Below are positions 1-7,626 of a DNA stretch of 64,000 nt, piece after piece; position 1 is the stretch's first letter; the number at the start of each line of letters is the position of its first letter. This stretch comes from Barnesiella sp. An55 (GTDB lineage Bacteria; Bacteroidota; Bacteroidia; Bacteroidales; Barnesiellaceae). The notes under the pieces were generated by a model that searched no databases, had not been told where the DNA came from, and worked only from the letters and a program-made list of their open reading frames with translations. The stretch is taken from positions 33,803 through 97,802 of the forward strand of contig NZ_NFHZ01000015.1 in NCBI RefSeq assembly GCF_002161555.1, in the 5' to 3' direction. A program made the translations under genes and the position numbers.

Positions 1-1149
1 GATGCCGTCGAAGAGGGTGTAACCTATCGTGTAGAATCGGACGAACAGTCGGGTTTGAAAGAGAAGATTATCATCGAGTCGAAAGACCGTACCCGCGTAC
101 CGTCGGCTCAGATTCTCGACGAGGCCGGACAGGTGATCAAGACTTATGCTCTGCCTGTGGGAGCCCACTTGATGATCGAGGATGGCGATACGATCAAGAC
201 CGGTGAGGTATTCGTGAAGATACCGCGTGCCGTAGGTAAAGCCGGTGATATCACGGGTGGTCTGCCTCGTGTAACGGAGTTGTTCGAGGCTCGTAACCCG
301 TCCAACCCTGCCGTTGTTTCTGAAATCGACGGCGAGGTAATCTTCGGTAAAGTGAAACGTGGTAACCGTGAAATCTCGGTGGTTTCGAAGACCGGCGAGA
401 CCAAGAAATACCTGGTACCTCTGTCGAAACAGATTCTGGTTCAGGAGAACGACTATGTGCGTGCCGGTACGCCGCTCTCCGACGGTGCCGTTACCCCTTC
501 CGATATCCTGGCTATCAAAGGCCCCACGGCTGTACAGGAGTATATTGTGAACGAGGTTCAAGACGTGTACCGCATGCAGGGTGTGAAGATCAACGACAAG
601 CACTTTGAGGTAATCGTTCGTCAGATGATGCGCAAGGTACAGATTCTCGATCCGGGCGATACCCGCTTCCTCGAACAGCAGATTGTCGATAAACGCGACT
701 TTATGGACGAGAACGACCGTATCTGGGGCAAGAAAGTGGTTACCGATCCGGGTGACTCGCAAACGCTCAAAGCCGGACAGATTGTTACGGCTCGCAAACT
801 GCGCGACGAGAACTCGGCTCTGAAACGCAAAGATCTCAAGCTCATCCAGGTGCGCGACGCAATCCCCGCAACCTCCGAGCAGATTCTGCAAGGTATCACC
901 CGTGCCGCTCTGCAAACGTCGAGCTTCATGTCGGCCGCTTCGTTCCAGGAGACGACCAAGGTGCTCAACGAAGCTGCCATCAACGGCAAAGTCGATACAC
1001 TCGAGGGTATGAAGGAGAACGTTATCTGCGGTCACCTCATCCCGGCCGGTACCGGTCAACGCGAGTTCGAGAAACTCATCGTGGGCTCCAAAGAAGAGTT
1101 CGACCGTGTGTTTGCCAATCGCAAGAACGTAACCGATTTCTCCAATTGA
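1..1149 (+). CDS. rpoC: RNA polymerase beta' subunit, C-terminal part (5' end outside window)
   Basis: The reading frame is open from base 1 and runs 382 codons to a TGA at 1147-1149; the gene starts upstream of the window. The translated part is the C-terminal region of RpoC, the largest catalytic subunit of RNA polymerase, which includes the end of the jaw and the clamp/switch segments. Recognisable stretches are [17 protein letters not shown], the [19 protein letters not shown] region and the closing [16 protein letters not shown] segment, all strongly conserved in bacterial beta'. A strong terminator follows 25 bases after the stop, so this is the end of the operon (normally rpoB-rpoC). 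Identification is by conserved sequence and is very secure; only the start is missing. Confidence 0.96.
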   Translation, partial: DAVEEGVTYRVESDEQSGLKEKIIIESKDRTRVPSAQILDEAGQVIKTYALPVGAHLMIEDGDTIKTGEVFVKIPRAVGKAGDITGGLPRVTELFEARNPSNPAVVSEIDGEVIFGKVKRGNREISVVSKTGETKKYLVPLSKQILVQENDYVRAGTPLSDGAVTPSDILAIKGPTAVQEYIVNEVQDVYRMQGVKINDKHFEVIVRQMMRKVQILDPGDTRFLEQQIVDKRDFMDENDRIWGKKVVTDPGDSQTLKAGQIVTARKLRDENSALKRKDLKLIQVRDAIPATSEQILQGITRAALQTSSFMSAASFQETTKVLNEAAINGKVDTLEGMKENVICGHLIPAGTGQREFEKLIVGSKEEFDRVFANRKNVTDFSN

Positions 1150-1174
1150 TAGAGAACTAAATGCTACATAATCG

Positions 1175-1213
1175 AGAGGAGCGATCCACTGCAGTGGATC
1201 GCTCCTCTTTTTT
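1175..1213 (+). terminator. Intrinsic terminator of rpoC
   Basis: Bases 1175-1208 form a perfect 34-base palindrome (two 17-base arms centred on CTGCAG; about 15 pairs once a minimal loop is allowed), followed by a run of T residues. It ends the rpoC transcript. The uninterrupted stem is unusually strong. Confidence 0.9.
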
Positions 1214-1300
1214 ATATTCATACCTCAGATGGAGGATGATGGAGGGGAGTCTCATGCCCCTCTTACGGAGTGGTTCTTGTTCGTAGAATATAGGTAAGGC

Positions 1301-1344
1301 AAAGGGCATTGATAATCTTTTGTGAGAATATATCAATGCCCTTT
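1301..1344 (-). terminator. Stem-loop downstream of the zinc ABC genes, possible terminator
   Basis: AAAGGGCATTGATA at 1301-1314 is exactly repeated in inverted orientation at 1331-1344, a 14-pair stem with a 16-base loop. It lies about 25 bases beyond the stop of the minus-strand ABC ATPase. There is no clear U tract on the minus strand, so it may protect the 3' end rather than terminate by itself. Confidence 0.4.
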
Positions 1345-1370
1345 GTAGGTCTTGAGGGTATGGAACTGGT

Positions 1371-2030
1371 CTATCGGTCGCCCAAGGTATGATTGATGTA
1401 GAGGTTGCGGTTCGACAGGGTGATAAAGGGCTCTATCTCGTGCGAGACCATCATAATGGTGGTGCCACGGCTCGAGAGGTCGCGCAGAATTTCAACCATA
1501 CGCCCTTCGAACGGGCGGTCGATATACGACGAGGGTTCGTCGAGAATGAGCATCTCGGGTTGTGAGATAAGGGCACGGCCAAAGAGGGCGCGTTGCAGTT
1601 GTCCGCCCGAGAGTACCCCGATGGGTTTCTCGCGCAGTGCCGTTATGCCCATGAGGTCGAGCATGCGGTCGGTCTCTTGCTTCTGTATCGCTTTGGATTG
1701 TTTGGCACTTTTACCCATGAGCCCCGAGGCTACTACATCTTCTACCGTAATGGGAAACCGGCTGTCGATACTGCTCTTTTGAGGCAGGTACCCGATGTCG
1801 AGCGAGGGGACTTCCTCTCTATCCTTATAAAAATAGACGGCCCCTTGAGTCGGTTTCTGTAATCCCAGTATGGTGCGCAGCAGCGAGGTCTTGCCCCCGC
1901 CGTTGGGCCCCGATACCAGTAGAAAGTCTCCCTCGAAGATGTCGAGGTTGATGTCTTCGAGTACGGTCTTGTCGGCATACGAGAGCCACAAGTCTTCGAT
2001 AGCAATGATTTTATTCTCCAGCGATGGCAT
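1371..2030 (-). CDS. znuC: Metal (zinc-type) ABC transporter ATP-binding protein
   Basis: A 219-residue cytoplasmic ABC ATPase. It has Walker A GPNGGGKTS (residues 41-49), a Q-loop region GYLPQKSS, the signature LSGGQLQRALFGRAL from residue 140, Walker B MLILDEPSS and the switch His in MMVSHEIE. Length and the GPNGGGKT form of the P-loop suit the ZnuC/MntB group. It overlaps the end of the upstream znuA-like gene by 20 bases, which implies translational coupling and a shared substrate. No membrane permease follows: the next gene is rpoC on the other strand. The function as the energy unit of a Zn(II) importer is inferred from the partner; Mn is possible. Confidence 0.85.
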   Translation of the reverse strand: MPSLENKIIAIEDLWLSYADKTVLEDINLDIFEGDFLLVSGPNGGGKTSLLRTILGLQKPTQGAVYFYKDREEVPSLDIGYLPQKSSIDSRFPITVEDVVASGLMGKSAKQSKAIQKQETDRMLDLMGITALREKPIGVLSGGQLQRALFGRALISQPEMLILDEPSSYIDRPFEGRMVEILRDLSSRGTTIMMVSHEIEPFITLSNRNLYINHTLGDR

Positions 2031-2901
2031 CGGTAATGCGTAAAAGTTCTTCTTTCCAGTTGTAGCTGAGCGGGTTGATGGATACTACTTTGCCATCGAT
2101 TTCCTGGGCAAACGATTCGGCCTGTTTGGCATCGAATTCCTGTTGGATAAAGATGACTTTCACGTGCTTCTCCCGAGCTACGTCGATGGCTTTTTTCAAG
2201 TAGAAGGCCGAGGGTTCCTTGCCGTTATATTCGAGGCTCAGCTGGTGCAGGTGATAGTCTTTGGCCAGGTAGCTGAGCGACGGGTGGTAGATGGCAAACA
2301 TCGTGCCTTTTACCGGTGCCAGTTTGCGAGTCATGATCGAATCGACCTGATTCACTTCGGCCAGCAGCTCCTCGTAGTTCTTGCGATATATCTTTTCGCC
2401 GGCGGGGTCGAGACTCACAAAGGCATCGTACATGTTCTTGGCGATGATGCGCACGTTTTTGGGCGAACTCCAGGTGTGGGGATCGGCATCGAAATGGTGG
2501 TGATGATTGTCGTTCTCGACCTCCGACTCGTTGTGCTCGTGTGTGCCCGTGAGAATATTGATACCTGTGGAGTTGTCGAATATCTTCATTTGCGGGTTGT
2601 TCTGCTCCAGTTTGTCCATCCAGGCCAACTCGAACCCGATGTGACCTATCTTGAAGTAGGCTACACTCTTGCCCAAGTGCACGAGGTGCGAGGGCGAAGG
2701 GTCATAGGCTTCGGGATTACTGCCGGGCGGTACAATGCAGTTAATGGCAAAACGGTCGCCGGCGATTTTTTCGGCAAAGTACTTTTGCGGTTGTATGGTT
2801 ACGGTGACAATCTTTTGTTCTTTGTTCCCGGTCGAGCACGATACTGCAAAGAGTGTGAGCAGTATGCATGTGCAATATTTCAGAAAAGAATGATTTTTCA
2901 T
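2011..2901 (-). CDS. znuA: Zinc-binding lipoprotein of ABC importer (ZnuA family)
   Basis: About 296 residues, using the ATG at 2901, which directly precedes a lipoprotein signal (hydrophobic segment then FAVSC). The mature protein is a cluster A-I periplasmic metal-binding protein: it starts VTVTIQPQKYFAEKIAGDRF, has the charged His/Asp-rich loop ending DNHHHHFDADPHTW (metal-capturing His loop of ZnuA), and later ligands in AIYHPSLSYLAKDY and the QQEFDA region. It should capture Zn(II) and hand it to a permease. An in-frame ATG at 2955 would add 18 residues before the signal peptide and is less likely. The gene overlaps the ATPase gene by 20 bases. The promoter region contains an 18-base palindrome. 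Confidence 0.88.
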   Translation of the reverse strand: MKNHSFLKYCTCILLTLFAVSCSTGNKEQKIVTVTIQPQKYFAEKIAGDRFAINCIVPPGSNPEAYDPSPSHLVHLGKSVAYFKIGHIGFELAWMDKLEQNNPQMKIFDNSTGINILTGTHEHNESEVENDNHHHHFDADPHTWSSPKNVRIIAKNMYDAFVSLDPAGEKIYRKNYEELLAEVNQVDSIMTRKLAPVKGTMFAIYHPSLSYLAKDYHLHQLSLEYNGKEPSAFYLKKAIDVAREKHVKVIFIQQEFDAKQAESFAQEIDGKVVSINPLSYNWKEELLRITDAIAGE

Positions 2902-2925
2902 AATCAAACGTTTTGCCTCACGGCA

Positions 2926-2943
2926 TATTTTTGTACAAAAATA
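2926..2943. promoter_or_regulatory. Palindrome over the -7 element of the znuA promoter
   Basis: TATTTTTGTACAAAAATA is a perfect 18-base palindrome 24 bases before the chosen znuA start. Read on the minus strand it contains TATTTTTG, a match to the Bacteroidetes -7 element TAnnTTTG. The symmetry would suit a dimeric repressor such as a Fur/Zur-type protein; that assignment is inference. Confidence 0.5.
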
Positions 2944-3058
2944 GTATAATATCATTAATATTCCTTCTCTTGACGGCTATTTAATATGTTAAATCTGGCT
3001 TTTAACATTTTGCCAATCAGTGCGATTGACCTCGGGTGTGAGCTGTGTTCCGGCCCAT

Positions 3059-3592
3059 CTATTCCACCCCATAGACTCGATTGTGAATACGGGTTACTAC
3101 CGTGTCGAAAACCCGGTCAAGGTCAAAGTTGCCATACGACATGAGGTATAGTTCGAGCGGTTGGCGGTCGGGCGAGTAGGGGGGCTGAATATAGGGATGG
3201 GTATTCAGTACAAAGCCCAACCGTTGGTAAAAGGCGATGCGTCGCTTGCTGAGGTCGTCGGTGGGCTTCTCGACCTCGAGTACCGCCGGTTTGTCCAGCA
3301 GTTTCAGCAAAGCGGTCATGGCTTCGGCCCCATATCCGGCTCCCCGGAACCGGTTGTCGATGGCAAAATGCTCCATGTAGGTGAAGTCGCTCCACGGCCA
3401 ATACGAGATAAATCCCACGGGTTGTTCTCCGTTCGACAGCAGGGCTATGGTGAAATCGTCGTTTTCCCGAAGCAGACGCACTACCTCGTCGAAGTCTCTT
3501 CGCTCGTCCTGGGGGAAAGAGTCGGTATAGACGCGCTCGATAAAACTAAGCGCAGCACCGTCATCGGGGCAGACTTGTGAAATTTGTATCAT
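3059..3592 (-). CDS. GNAT family N-acetyltransferase
   Basis: About 177 residues from the ATG at 3592; an in-frame ATG at 3619 would add nine residues that do not look conserved. The acetyl-CoA binding signature is in FAIDNRFRGAGYGAEAM (the R-x-x-G-x-G/A loop), preceded by the beta-strand GFISYWPW and followed by LLDKPAVLEVEKPTDDLSKRRIAFYQRLGF, which is the typical end of a GNAT fold. It should transfer an acetyl group from acetyl-CoA to an amine. The substrate cannot be read from sequence. It stands alone on the minus strand. Confidence 0.82.
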   Translation of the reverse strand: MIQISQVCPDDGAALSFIERVYTDSFPQDERRDFDEVVRLLRENDDFTIALLSNGEQPVGFISYWPWSDFTYMEHFAIDNRFRGAGYGAEAMTALLKLLDKPAVLEVEKPTDDLSKRRIAFYQRLGFVLNTHPYIQPPYSPDRQPLELYLMSYGNFDLDRVFDTVVTRIHNRVYGVE

Positions 3593-3619
3593 AGGGAGGT
3601 TGGTTATAAGTTGATACAA

Positions 3620-3956
3620 ATATAATAGATTTAAAGGAATTTTTAAAAAGTATGGTCATAAAGTTTTCTTTATACCTGTCAACCGGCGTATAAATGGGAG
3701 TTGTCGCGATGTAACGAATCGGAAACAAGAGCCATTCTTAATACCTAATAGCCCTTTATTGAGCGTGTTGGCTGTGTCGTATATGCACATAATAGTTTCA
3801 AATTAAAACTATTTTGATGCACAAGTATTGGGCGAAGATCTTTATTAAGGCCGGTTTCCTGCAAAATTAACATCATCGTTAACTGAATCCTGTAAATTTA
3901 TTACTATCTTTGTCCTCAGAATAATAAAACAGTTGTAAAAAATCGAAAAGAGAAAC
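3620..3956 (+). promoter_or_regulatory. Divergent intergenic region with promoter of the Lrp-family gene
   Basis: This AT-rich gap separates the minus-strand acetyltransferase from the plus-strand regulator. TATCTTTG at 3905-3912 matches the Bacteroidetes -7 element and lies 44 bases before the ATG. No good TTTG is found 19-20 bases further upstream. I see no gene here. Confidence 0.5.
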
Positions 3957-4433
3957 ATGGGACATCATCAATTAGACGAATTAGACTATAAAATTCTGAA
4001 ACTCATAGCTGCAAATGCTCGTATTCCTTTCCTCGAGGTCGCACGTGAGTGTAATGTTTCGGGAGCCGCAATTCATCAGAGAGTGCAAAAGTTGACCAAT
4101 TTGGGTATCCTCAAAGGATCGGAATATATCATCGACTCAAACAAGATTGGTTTTGAGACCTGTGCCTATATGGGTTTCTATCTGAAAAATCCGGGAGACT
4201 TTGAGCATGTGGTTGAAGAGTTGCACAAGATTCCCGAGGTGGTCGAGTGTCATTTCACGACGGGTCAATACGATATGTTTATCAAACTCTTTGCCCGAAA
4301 CAACCAACATCTGCTCGAGATTATTCACACCAAGTTGCAGCCCATCGGGCTATCACGCACCGAAACGTTGATTTCATTCCGCGAGATATTCAGACGTCAA
4401 CTCCCCATCGAAGAGGTGGAAGACTTGGATTGA
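3957..4433 (+). CDS. Lrp/AsnC family transcriptional regulator
   Basis: A 158-residue protein with the standard two-part architecture. An N-terminal winged helix-turn-helix covers residues 5-62 (LDELDYKILKLIAANARIPF, then VSGAAIHQRVQKLTNLGILK), and a C-terminal RAM ligand-binding domain follows from about residue 70 (AYMGFYLKNPGDFEHVV, then VVECHFTTGQYDMFIKL). Such proteins form octamers and usually sense amino acids. The likely target genes are not evident; the next gene, an inositol-monophosphatase-family enzyme, is separated by a terminator. The family assignment is firm and the effector unknown. Confidence 0.92.
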   Translation: MGHHQLDELDYKILKLIAANARIPFLEVARECNVSGAAIHQRVQKLTNLGILKGSEYIIDSNKIGFETCAYMGFYLKNPGDFEHVVEELHKIPEVVECHFTTGQYDMFIKLFARNNQHLLEIIHTKLQPIGLSRTETLISFREIFRRQLPIEEVEDLD

Positions 4434-4471
4434 ATCACAACCATGCACAAATGATTAAAGAGATATCAGTT

Positions 4472-4524
4472 GGCCCGGCTCGATTCCTTCAGGAAGAGGA
4501 GAGAGCTCGGGCCCTGTTTTTTTA
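4472..4524 (+). terminator. Intrinsic terminator after the Lrp-family gene
   Basis: GGCCCGGCTC and GAGCTCGGGCC form an imperfect GC-rich stem around a 20-30 base loop and are followed by about eight T residues. Its position shows that the next gene starts at 4533 and not at an upstream in-frame ATG, because translation from there would cross the terminator. Confidence 0.8.
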
Positions 4525-4532
4525 GTACCGAT

Positions 4533-5333
4533 ATGGAACAGACGGAACAATTGCTAGCTTTTGCCCGGCAGTGTGCTCGGGAGGCGGGGAAGATACAGCT
4601 CGCCTACTTCAGGGGGGCACATTTGAATGTCGAGACCAAGTTTAATTTGCACGATGTGGTCACTGTGGCCGACAAAGAGAGCGAGCGTTATCTCATCGAC
4701 GCGATTGCCAAGTCCTATCCCCAGCATGCCGTTTTGGGCGAGGAGAGTGGCATGCATGCGGGGCACAGCGACTATTGCTGGGTGATCGATCCGCTCGACG
4801 GCACCACCAATTACAGCCAGGGTTTACCCGTATTCACGGTTTCGATAGCCCTTCAATATCGGGGTGAAACCTTGTTGGGTGTGGTCTATGCACCCTATCT
4901 CGACGAGATGTACGAAGCCTGCCGGGGACGAGGAGCCTCGCTTAACGGTCATCCTATTCGGGTATCGACCAAAAGCGAAACGGCCCGATCGGTTGTGGCT
5001 ACCGGTTTCCCCATCGACAAAGATCGTAACCCCGACAATAACCTCGACAACCTCTCCCGCATACTGCCTCGTGTGCGTGGGGTGCGTCGCATGGGGTCGG
5101 CGGCCTACGACTTGTGTAGTGTGGCCGCCGGATTTCTCGATGGCTACTGGGAGCTCAATCTGCACGAATGGGATGTCTGCGCCGGTATTCTTATCGTGAC
5201 CGAGGCCGGTGGAGAGGTGCGTTCGTTTCGCGACGATCGCAACATCTCGATAGTGGCGGGCAATTCGTCGATGGTTGCCCAGCTTACGGCTTGCCTATCC
5301 GACAAGCCTTGGCGTGGAAATTTGTGCGTGTAA
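4533..5333 (+). CDS. suhB: Inositol monophosphatase family protein (SuhB-like)
   Basis: A 266-residue Mg-dependent sugar or inositol phosphatase. Motif 1 is GEESG at residues 69-73 and motif 2 is WVIDPLDGTTN at 83-93, giving the metal-binding acidic residues. The C-terminal WDVCAGILIVTEAGG gives the last conserved Asp. The ATG at 4533 lies just after a terminator and gives a normal family length. The physiological substrate could be myo-inositol-1-phosphate or another phosphorylated small molecule (for example 3'-phosphoadenosine 5'-phosphate in CysQ-type relatives); the sequence alone does not decide. It is transcribed alone, with a new promoter before trpS. Confidence 0.88.
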   Translation: MEQTEQLLAFARQCAREAGKIQLAYFRGAHLNVETKFNLHDVVTVADKESERYLIDAIAKSYPQHAVLGEESGMHAGHSDYCWVIDPLDGTTNYSQGLPVFTVSIALQYRGETLLGVVYAPYLDEMYEACRGRGASLNGHPIRVSTKSETARSVVATGFPIDKDRNPDNNLDNLSRILPRVRGVRRMGSAAYDLCSVAAGFLDGYWELNLHEWDVCAGILIVTEAGGEVRSFRDDRNISIVAGNSSMVAQLTACLSDKPWRGNLCV

Positions 5334-5373
5334 AAGGCGTTTTTTTCGGTGAGGCAGGTACCCAACTTATTGC

Positions 5374-5389
5374 TATTTTTGTACCTTTG
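5374..5389 (+). promoter_or_regulatory. Promoter -7 elements before trpS
   Basis: Two adjoining matches to TAnnTTTG, TATTTTTG at 5374-5381 and TACCTTTG at 5382-5389, lie 117-132 bases before the trpS ATG, leaving a long untranslated leader. The -33 element is poor. Confidence 0.5.
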
Positions 5390-5394
5390 CGGTC

Positions 5395-5470
5395 GTGTGC
5401 CGGGATTGTGTTGCCGGGCTTGTCCCCCGCGAGGGCTTAGAGCATTGGAACAAGTGCCGGTAAGGCACAC
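5395..5470 (+). other. Possible structured 5' leader of trpS
   Basis: Between the predicted promoter and the trpS start, GTGTGCC (5395-5401) is complementary to GGCACAC (5464-5470), closing a domain. Inside it CTTGT (5419-5423) can pair with ACAAG (5450-5454). No tryptophan-rich short reading frame and no clear terminator are seen, so this is not an obvious attenuator. The pairing is direct observation; any role in trpS control is inference. Confidence 0.35.
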
Positions 5471-5505
5471 AGCGAATGAATGTTAAGTATAAATTTTGTA
5501 CGATA

Positions 5506-6564
5506 ATGAAAGAAGTTGTAGTTAGTGGAATACGCTCCACGGGAAATTTACATTTGGGAAATTATTATGGTGCTCTGCGTAATTTTGTAAAAATGCAGGA
5601 GGAGGATAAGTACAACAGCTATTTCTTTATAGCCGATTGGCATGCCCTTACGACTCACCCCGATCCCAAGATGTTGCACGAGAATGTGCGCGACATCCTT
5701 TGTGAATATCTGGCTGCCGGACTCGACCCCGAGAAATCGACCCTTTTTGTACAAAGCGATGTGCCTGAAATCCCGGAGATGTATCTGCTGATGAATATGC
5801 ACGTGGGTATCGGTGAGTTGATGCGTACCGCCTCGTTCAAGGATAAGGCTCGCAAGCAACTGGGCATCAAGGCCGATAGCGATGAAGATATCGAGCACGA
5901 GATTATAGGCAACAACACCAACAAGCGGGTGAATGCCGGTTTGCTCACATACCCCACACTCATGGCGGTCGATATTCTTATCCAGCACGGTAACTATGTG
6001 CCGGTGGGCAAGGACCAGGAACAACACCTGGAGCTGACCCGTCGTTTTGCTCGCCGCTTCAACTCGACCTATGGCGTCGAATATTTTGCCGAACCGCAGA
6101 ATTTCAACTTCGGCAGCGAACCTATCAAGGTGCCCGGGCTCGACGGTTCGGGCAAGATGGGTAAGTCGGAGGGTAACTGCGTCTATTTGATTGACGACGA
6201 GAAGACCTTGCGCAAGAAAATCATGCGTGCCGTGACCGACGAAGGTCCCAAGGTGCCCAATTCGCCCAAGGCCGAGTCGGTAGAAAACCTCTTTACGCTG
6301 CTCAAGATTGTTTCGTCGCCCGACACGGTAGCCTACTTCGAGGAGAAATACAATACCTGCGAGATTCGCTATGGCGATTTGAAAAAGCAATTGGCCGAGG
6401 ATATTCTCAAAGTCACCCTCCCCATTCGGGAACGTTTTCTCGAGATTCAGAGCGATGAGGCCTATCTGGCCCGCGTCGTGAAGATGGGTGCCGAAAAGGC
6501 TCGTGCAACGGCCTCAAAGACCCTGCGCGATGTGCGTGAGATCATGGGATTCAAACCGTTCTAA
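5506..6564 (+). CDS. trpS: Tryptophanyl-tRNA synthetase
   Basis: A 352-residue class I aminoacyl-tRNA synthetase that charges tRNA-Trp in the cytoplasm. The HIGH-type motif is GNLHLGNYYG at residues 13-22, and the KMSKS-type loop is KMGKS at 217-221 (GSGKMGKSEGN). The core GELMRTASFKDKARK and the tryptophan pocket region VDILIQHGNYVPVGKDQEQH are also present. The ATG at 5506 is chosen because the conserved start MKEVVVSGIRSTGNLH begins there; an ATG at 5476 would add ten residues without conservation. The CDF gene follows 17 bases later. Confidence 0.95.
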   Translation: MKEVVVSGIRSTGNLHLGNYYGALRNFVKMQEEDKYNSYFFIADWHALTTHPDPKMLHENVRDILCEYLAAGLDPEKSTLFVQSDVPEIPEMYLLMNMHVGIGELMRTASFKDKARKQLGIKADSDEDIEHEIIGNNTNKRVNAGLLTYPTLMAVDILIQHGNYVPVGKDQEQHLELTRRFARRFNSTYGVEYFAEPQNFNFGSEPIKVPGLDGSGKMGKSEGNCVYLIDDEKTLRKKIMRAVTDEGPKVPNSPKAESVENLFTLLKIVSSPDTVAYFEEKYNTCEIRYGDLKKQLAEDILKVTLPIRERFLEIQSDEAYLARVVKMGAEKARATASKTLRDVREIMGFKPF

Positions 6565-6581
6565 AAAATCACACATTGGTC

Positions 6582-7526
6582 ATGGAACACCATCACCACC
6601 ATCATCCGGCCCCCGACTTGCAGAAACTCAACCGGTCGTTCATCATCGGCATCGTGCTGAACGTGCTCTTCGTCCTGGCCGAGGCTGGAGCCGGTTTCTA
6701 CTACGATTCGCTGGCTCTGCTTTCCGACGCCGGTCACAACCTGAGCGACGTGGTGAGTCTCGTATTGGCCCTCTTTGCCTTGCGCCTTTCGCTGGCGAAA
6801 CCTTCGTTGCAATACACCTATGGCTACAAAAAGAGTACCGTGCTGGTGTCGTTACTCAATGCGGCCATTCTGTTCCTGGCTGTAGCGGTGATTCTCTATG
6901 AGAGTATCGACAAGCTGCGTCACCCTGCACCGCTCGACGGTAGTGCCATTGCCTGGGTGGCTGCGATTGGCATTGTGGTCAACGCCTTCACGGCCTACCT
7001 CTTCTTTGCCGACAAGTCGAAAGACCTGAATGTCAAGGGAGCCTACCTGCACATGGCGGCCGATACGTTGGTGTCGGTAGGGGTTTTGATTTCGGGTGTT
7101 GTCATCAAATATACGGGATGGGATATTATCGACCCCATTATCGGTATCGTGGTGGGCTTGGTGATTCTCTACTCCACCTGGCACCTGTTGCAGGAGAGTC
7201 TGCGCCTGGCGCTCGACGGTGTGCCCGAGGGTATCGATGTGGCTAAGGTAGAGCAGGTGCTCCAGTCCGACCCCGATGTCATCAACGTACATCACCTGCA
7301 CATTTGGGCTATCAGTACCACGCAAACAGCGCTCACGGCTCATGTGGTAGTATCGGATATCACGCGTATGCATGAGGTGAAGCATCGATTGAAACAGGCT
7401 TTGCACGAGTTGGGCATCGATCACGCTACCTTCGAACTCGAGCTTCAGGAGGAGCATTGCGATGGTCATTGCGATTGTTGTGACGAGCATACCGATTGCG
7501 ATGAGGACACGCAACCCTATTTGTAA
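6582..7526 (+). CDS. CDF family divalent cation exporter with His/Cys-rich ends
   Basis: A 314-residue cation diffusion facilitator (CzcD/ZitB type) of the inner membrane. Six hydrophobic segments are visible between residues 20 and about 200, with the metal-site patterns LLSDAGHNLSD in TM2 and HMAADTLVSVG in TM5 (the HxxxD/DxxxH type usual for Zn(II)). A cytoplasmic C-terminal domain follows (VHHLHIWAISTTQTALTAHV). The N-terminus begins MEHHHHHHP, and the C-terminus ends in a Cys/His/Asp-rich tail (EEHCDGHCDCCDEHTDCDED). It starts 17 bases after trpS but is probably an independent function. Likely substrates are Zn, Co or Cd, by family. The upstream TTG in frame is rejected as a start. Confidence 0.9.
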   Translation: MEHHHHHHPAPDLQKLNRSFIIGIVLNVLFVLAEAGAGFYYDSLALLSDAGHNLSDVVSLVLALFALRLSLAKPSLQYTYGYKKSTVLVSLLNAAILFLAVAVILYESIDKLRHPAPLDGSAIAWVAAIGIVVNAFTAYLFFADKSKDLNVKGAYLHMAADTLVSVGVLISGVVIKYTGWDIIDPIIGIVVGLVILYSTWHLLQESLRLALDGVPEGIDVAKVEQVLQSDPDVINVHHLHIWAISTTQTALTAHVVVSDITRMHEVKHRLKQALHELGIDHATFELELQEEHCDGHCDCCDEHTDCDEDTQPYL

Positions 7527-7553
7527 CGGATAGCAAGTCGAAAAGATATTTGG

Positions 7554-7595
7554 CGGGAGAAACGGAGAGAACATCTCTTTTTCTCCCGTTTTTTT
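7554..7595 (+). terminator. Terminator between the CDF gene and dprA
   Basis: CGGGAGAAA (7554-7562) pairs with TTTCTCCCG ending at 7588, with a smaller AGAGA/TCTCT hairpin nested inside, followed by seven T residues. It serves the plus-strand CDF gene and sits in the convergent gap before dprA. Confidence 0.85.
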
Positions 7596-7626
7596 GTGGA
7601 AGGATAGATTGGGAGAGGCTACCGAG

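Noticed and set aside
5395..5470. The trpS leader as signal recognition particle RNA or a trp attenuator
   Set aside because: It lacks the conserved SRP core around the GGAA tetraloop in the right order, and there is no Trp-rich leader peptide or terminator.
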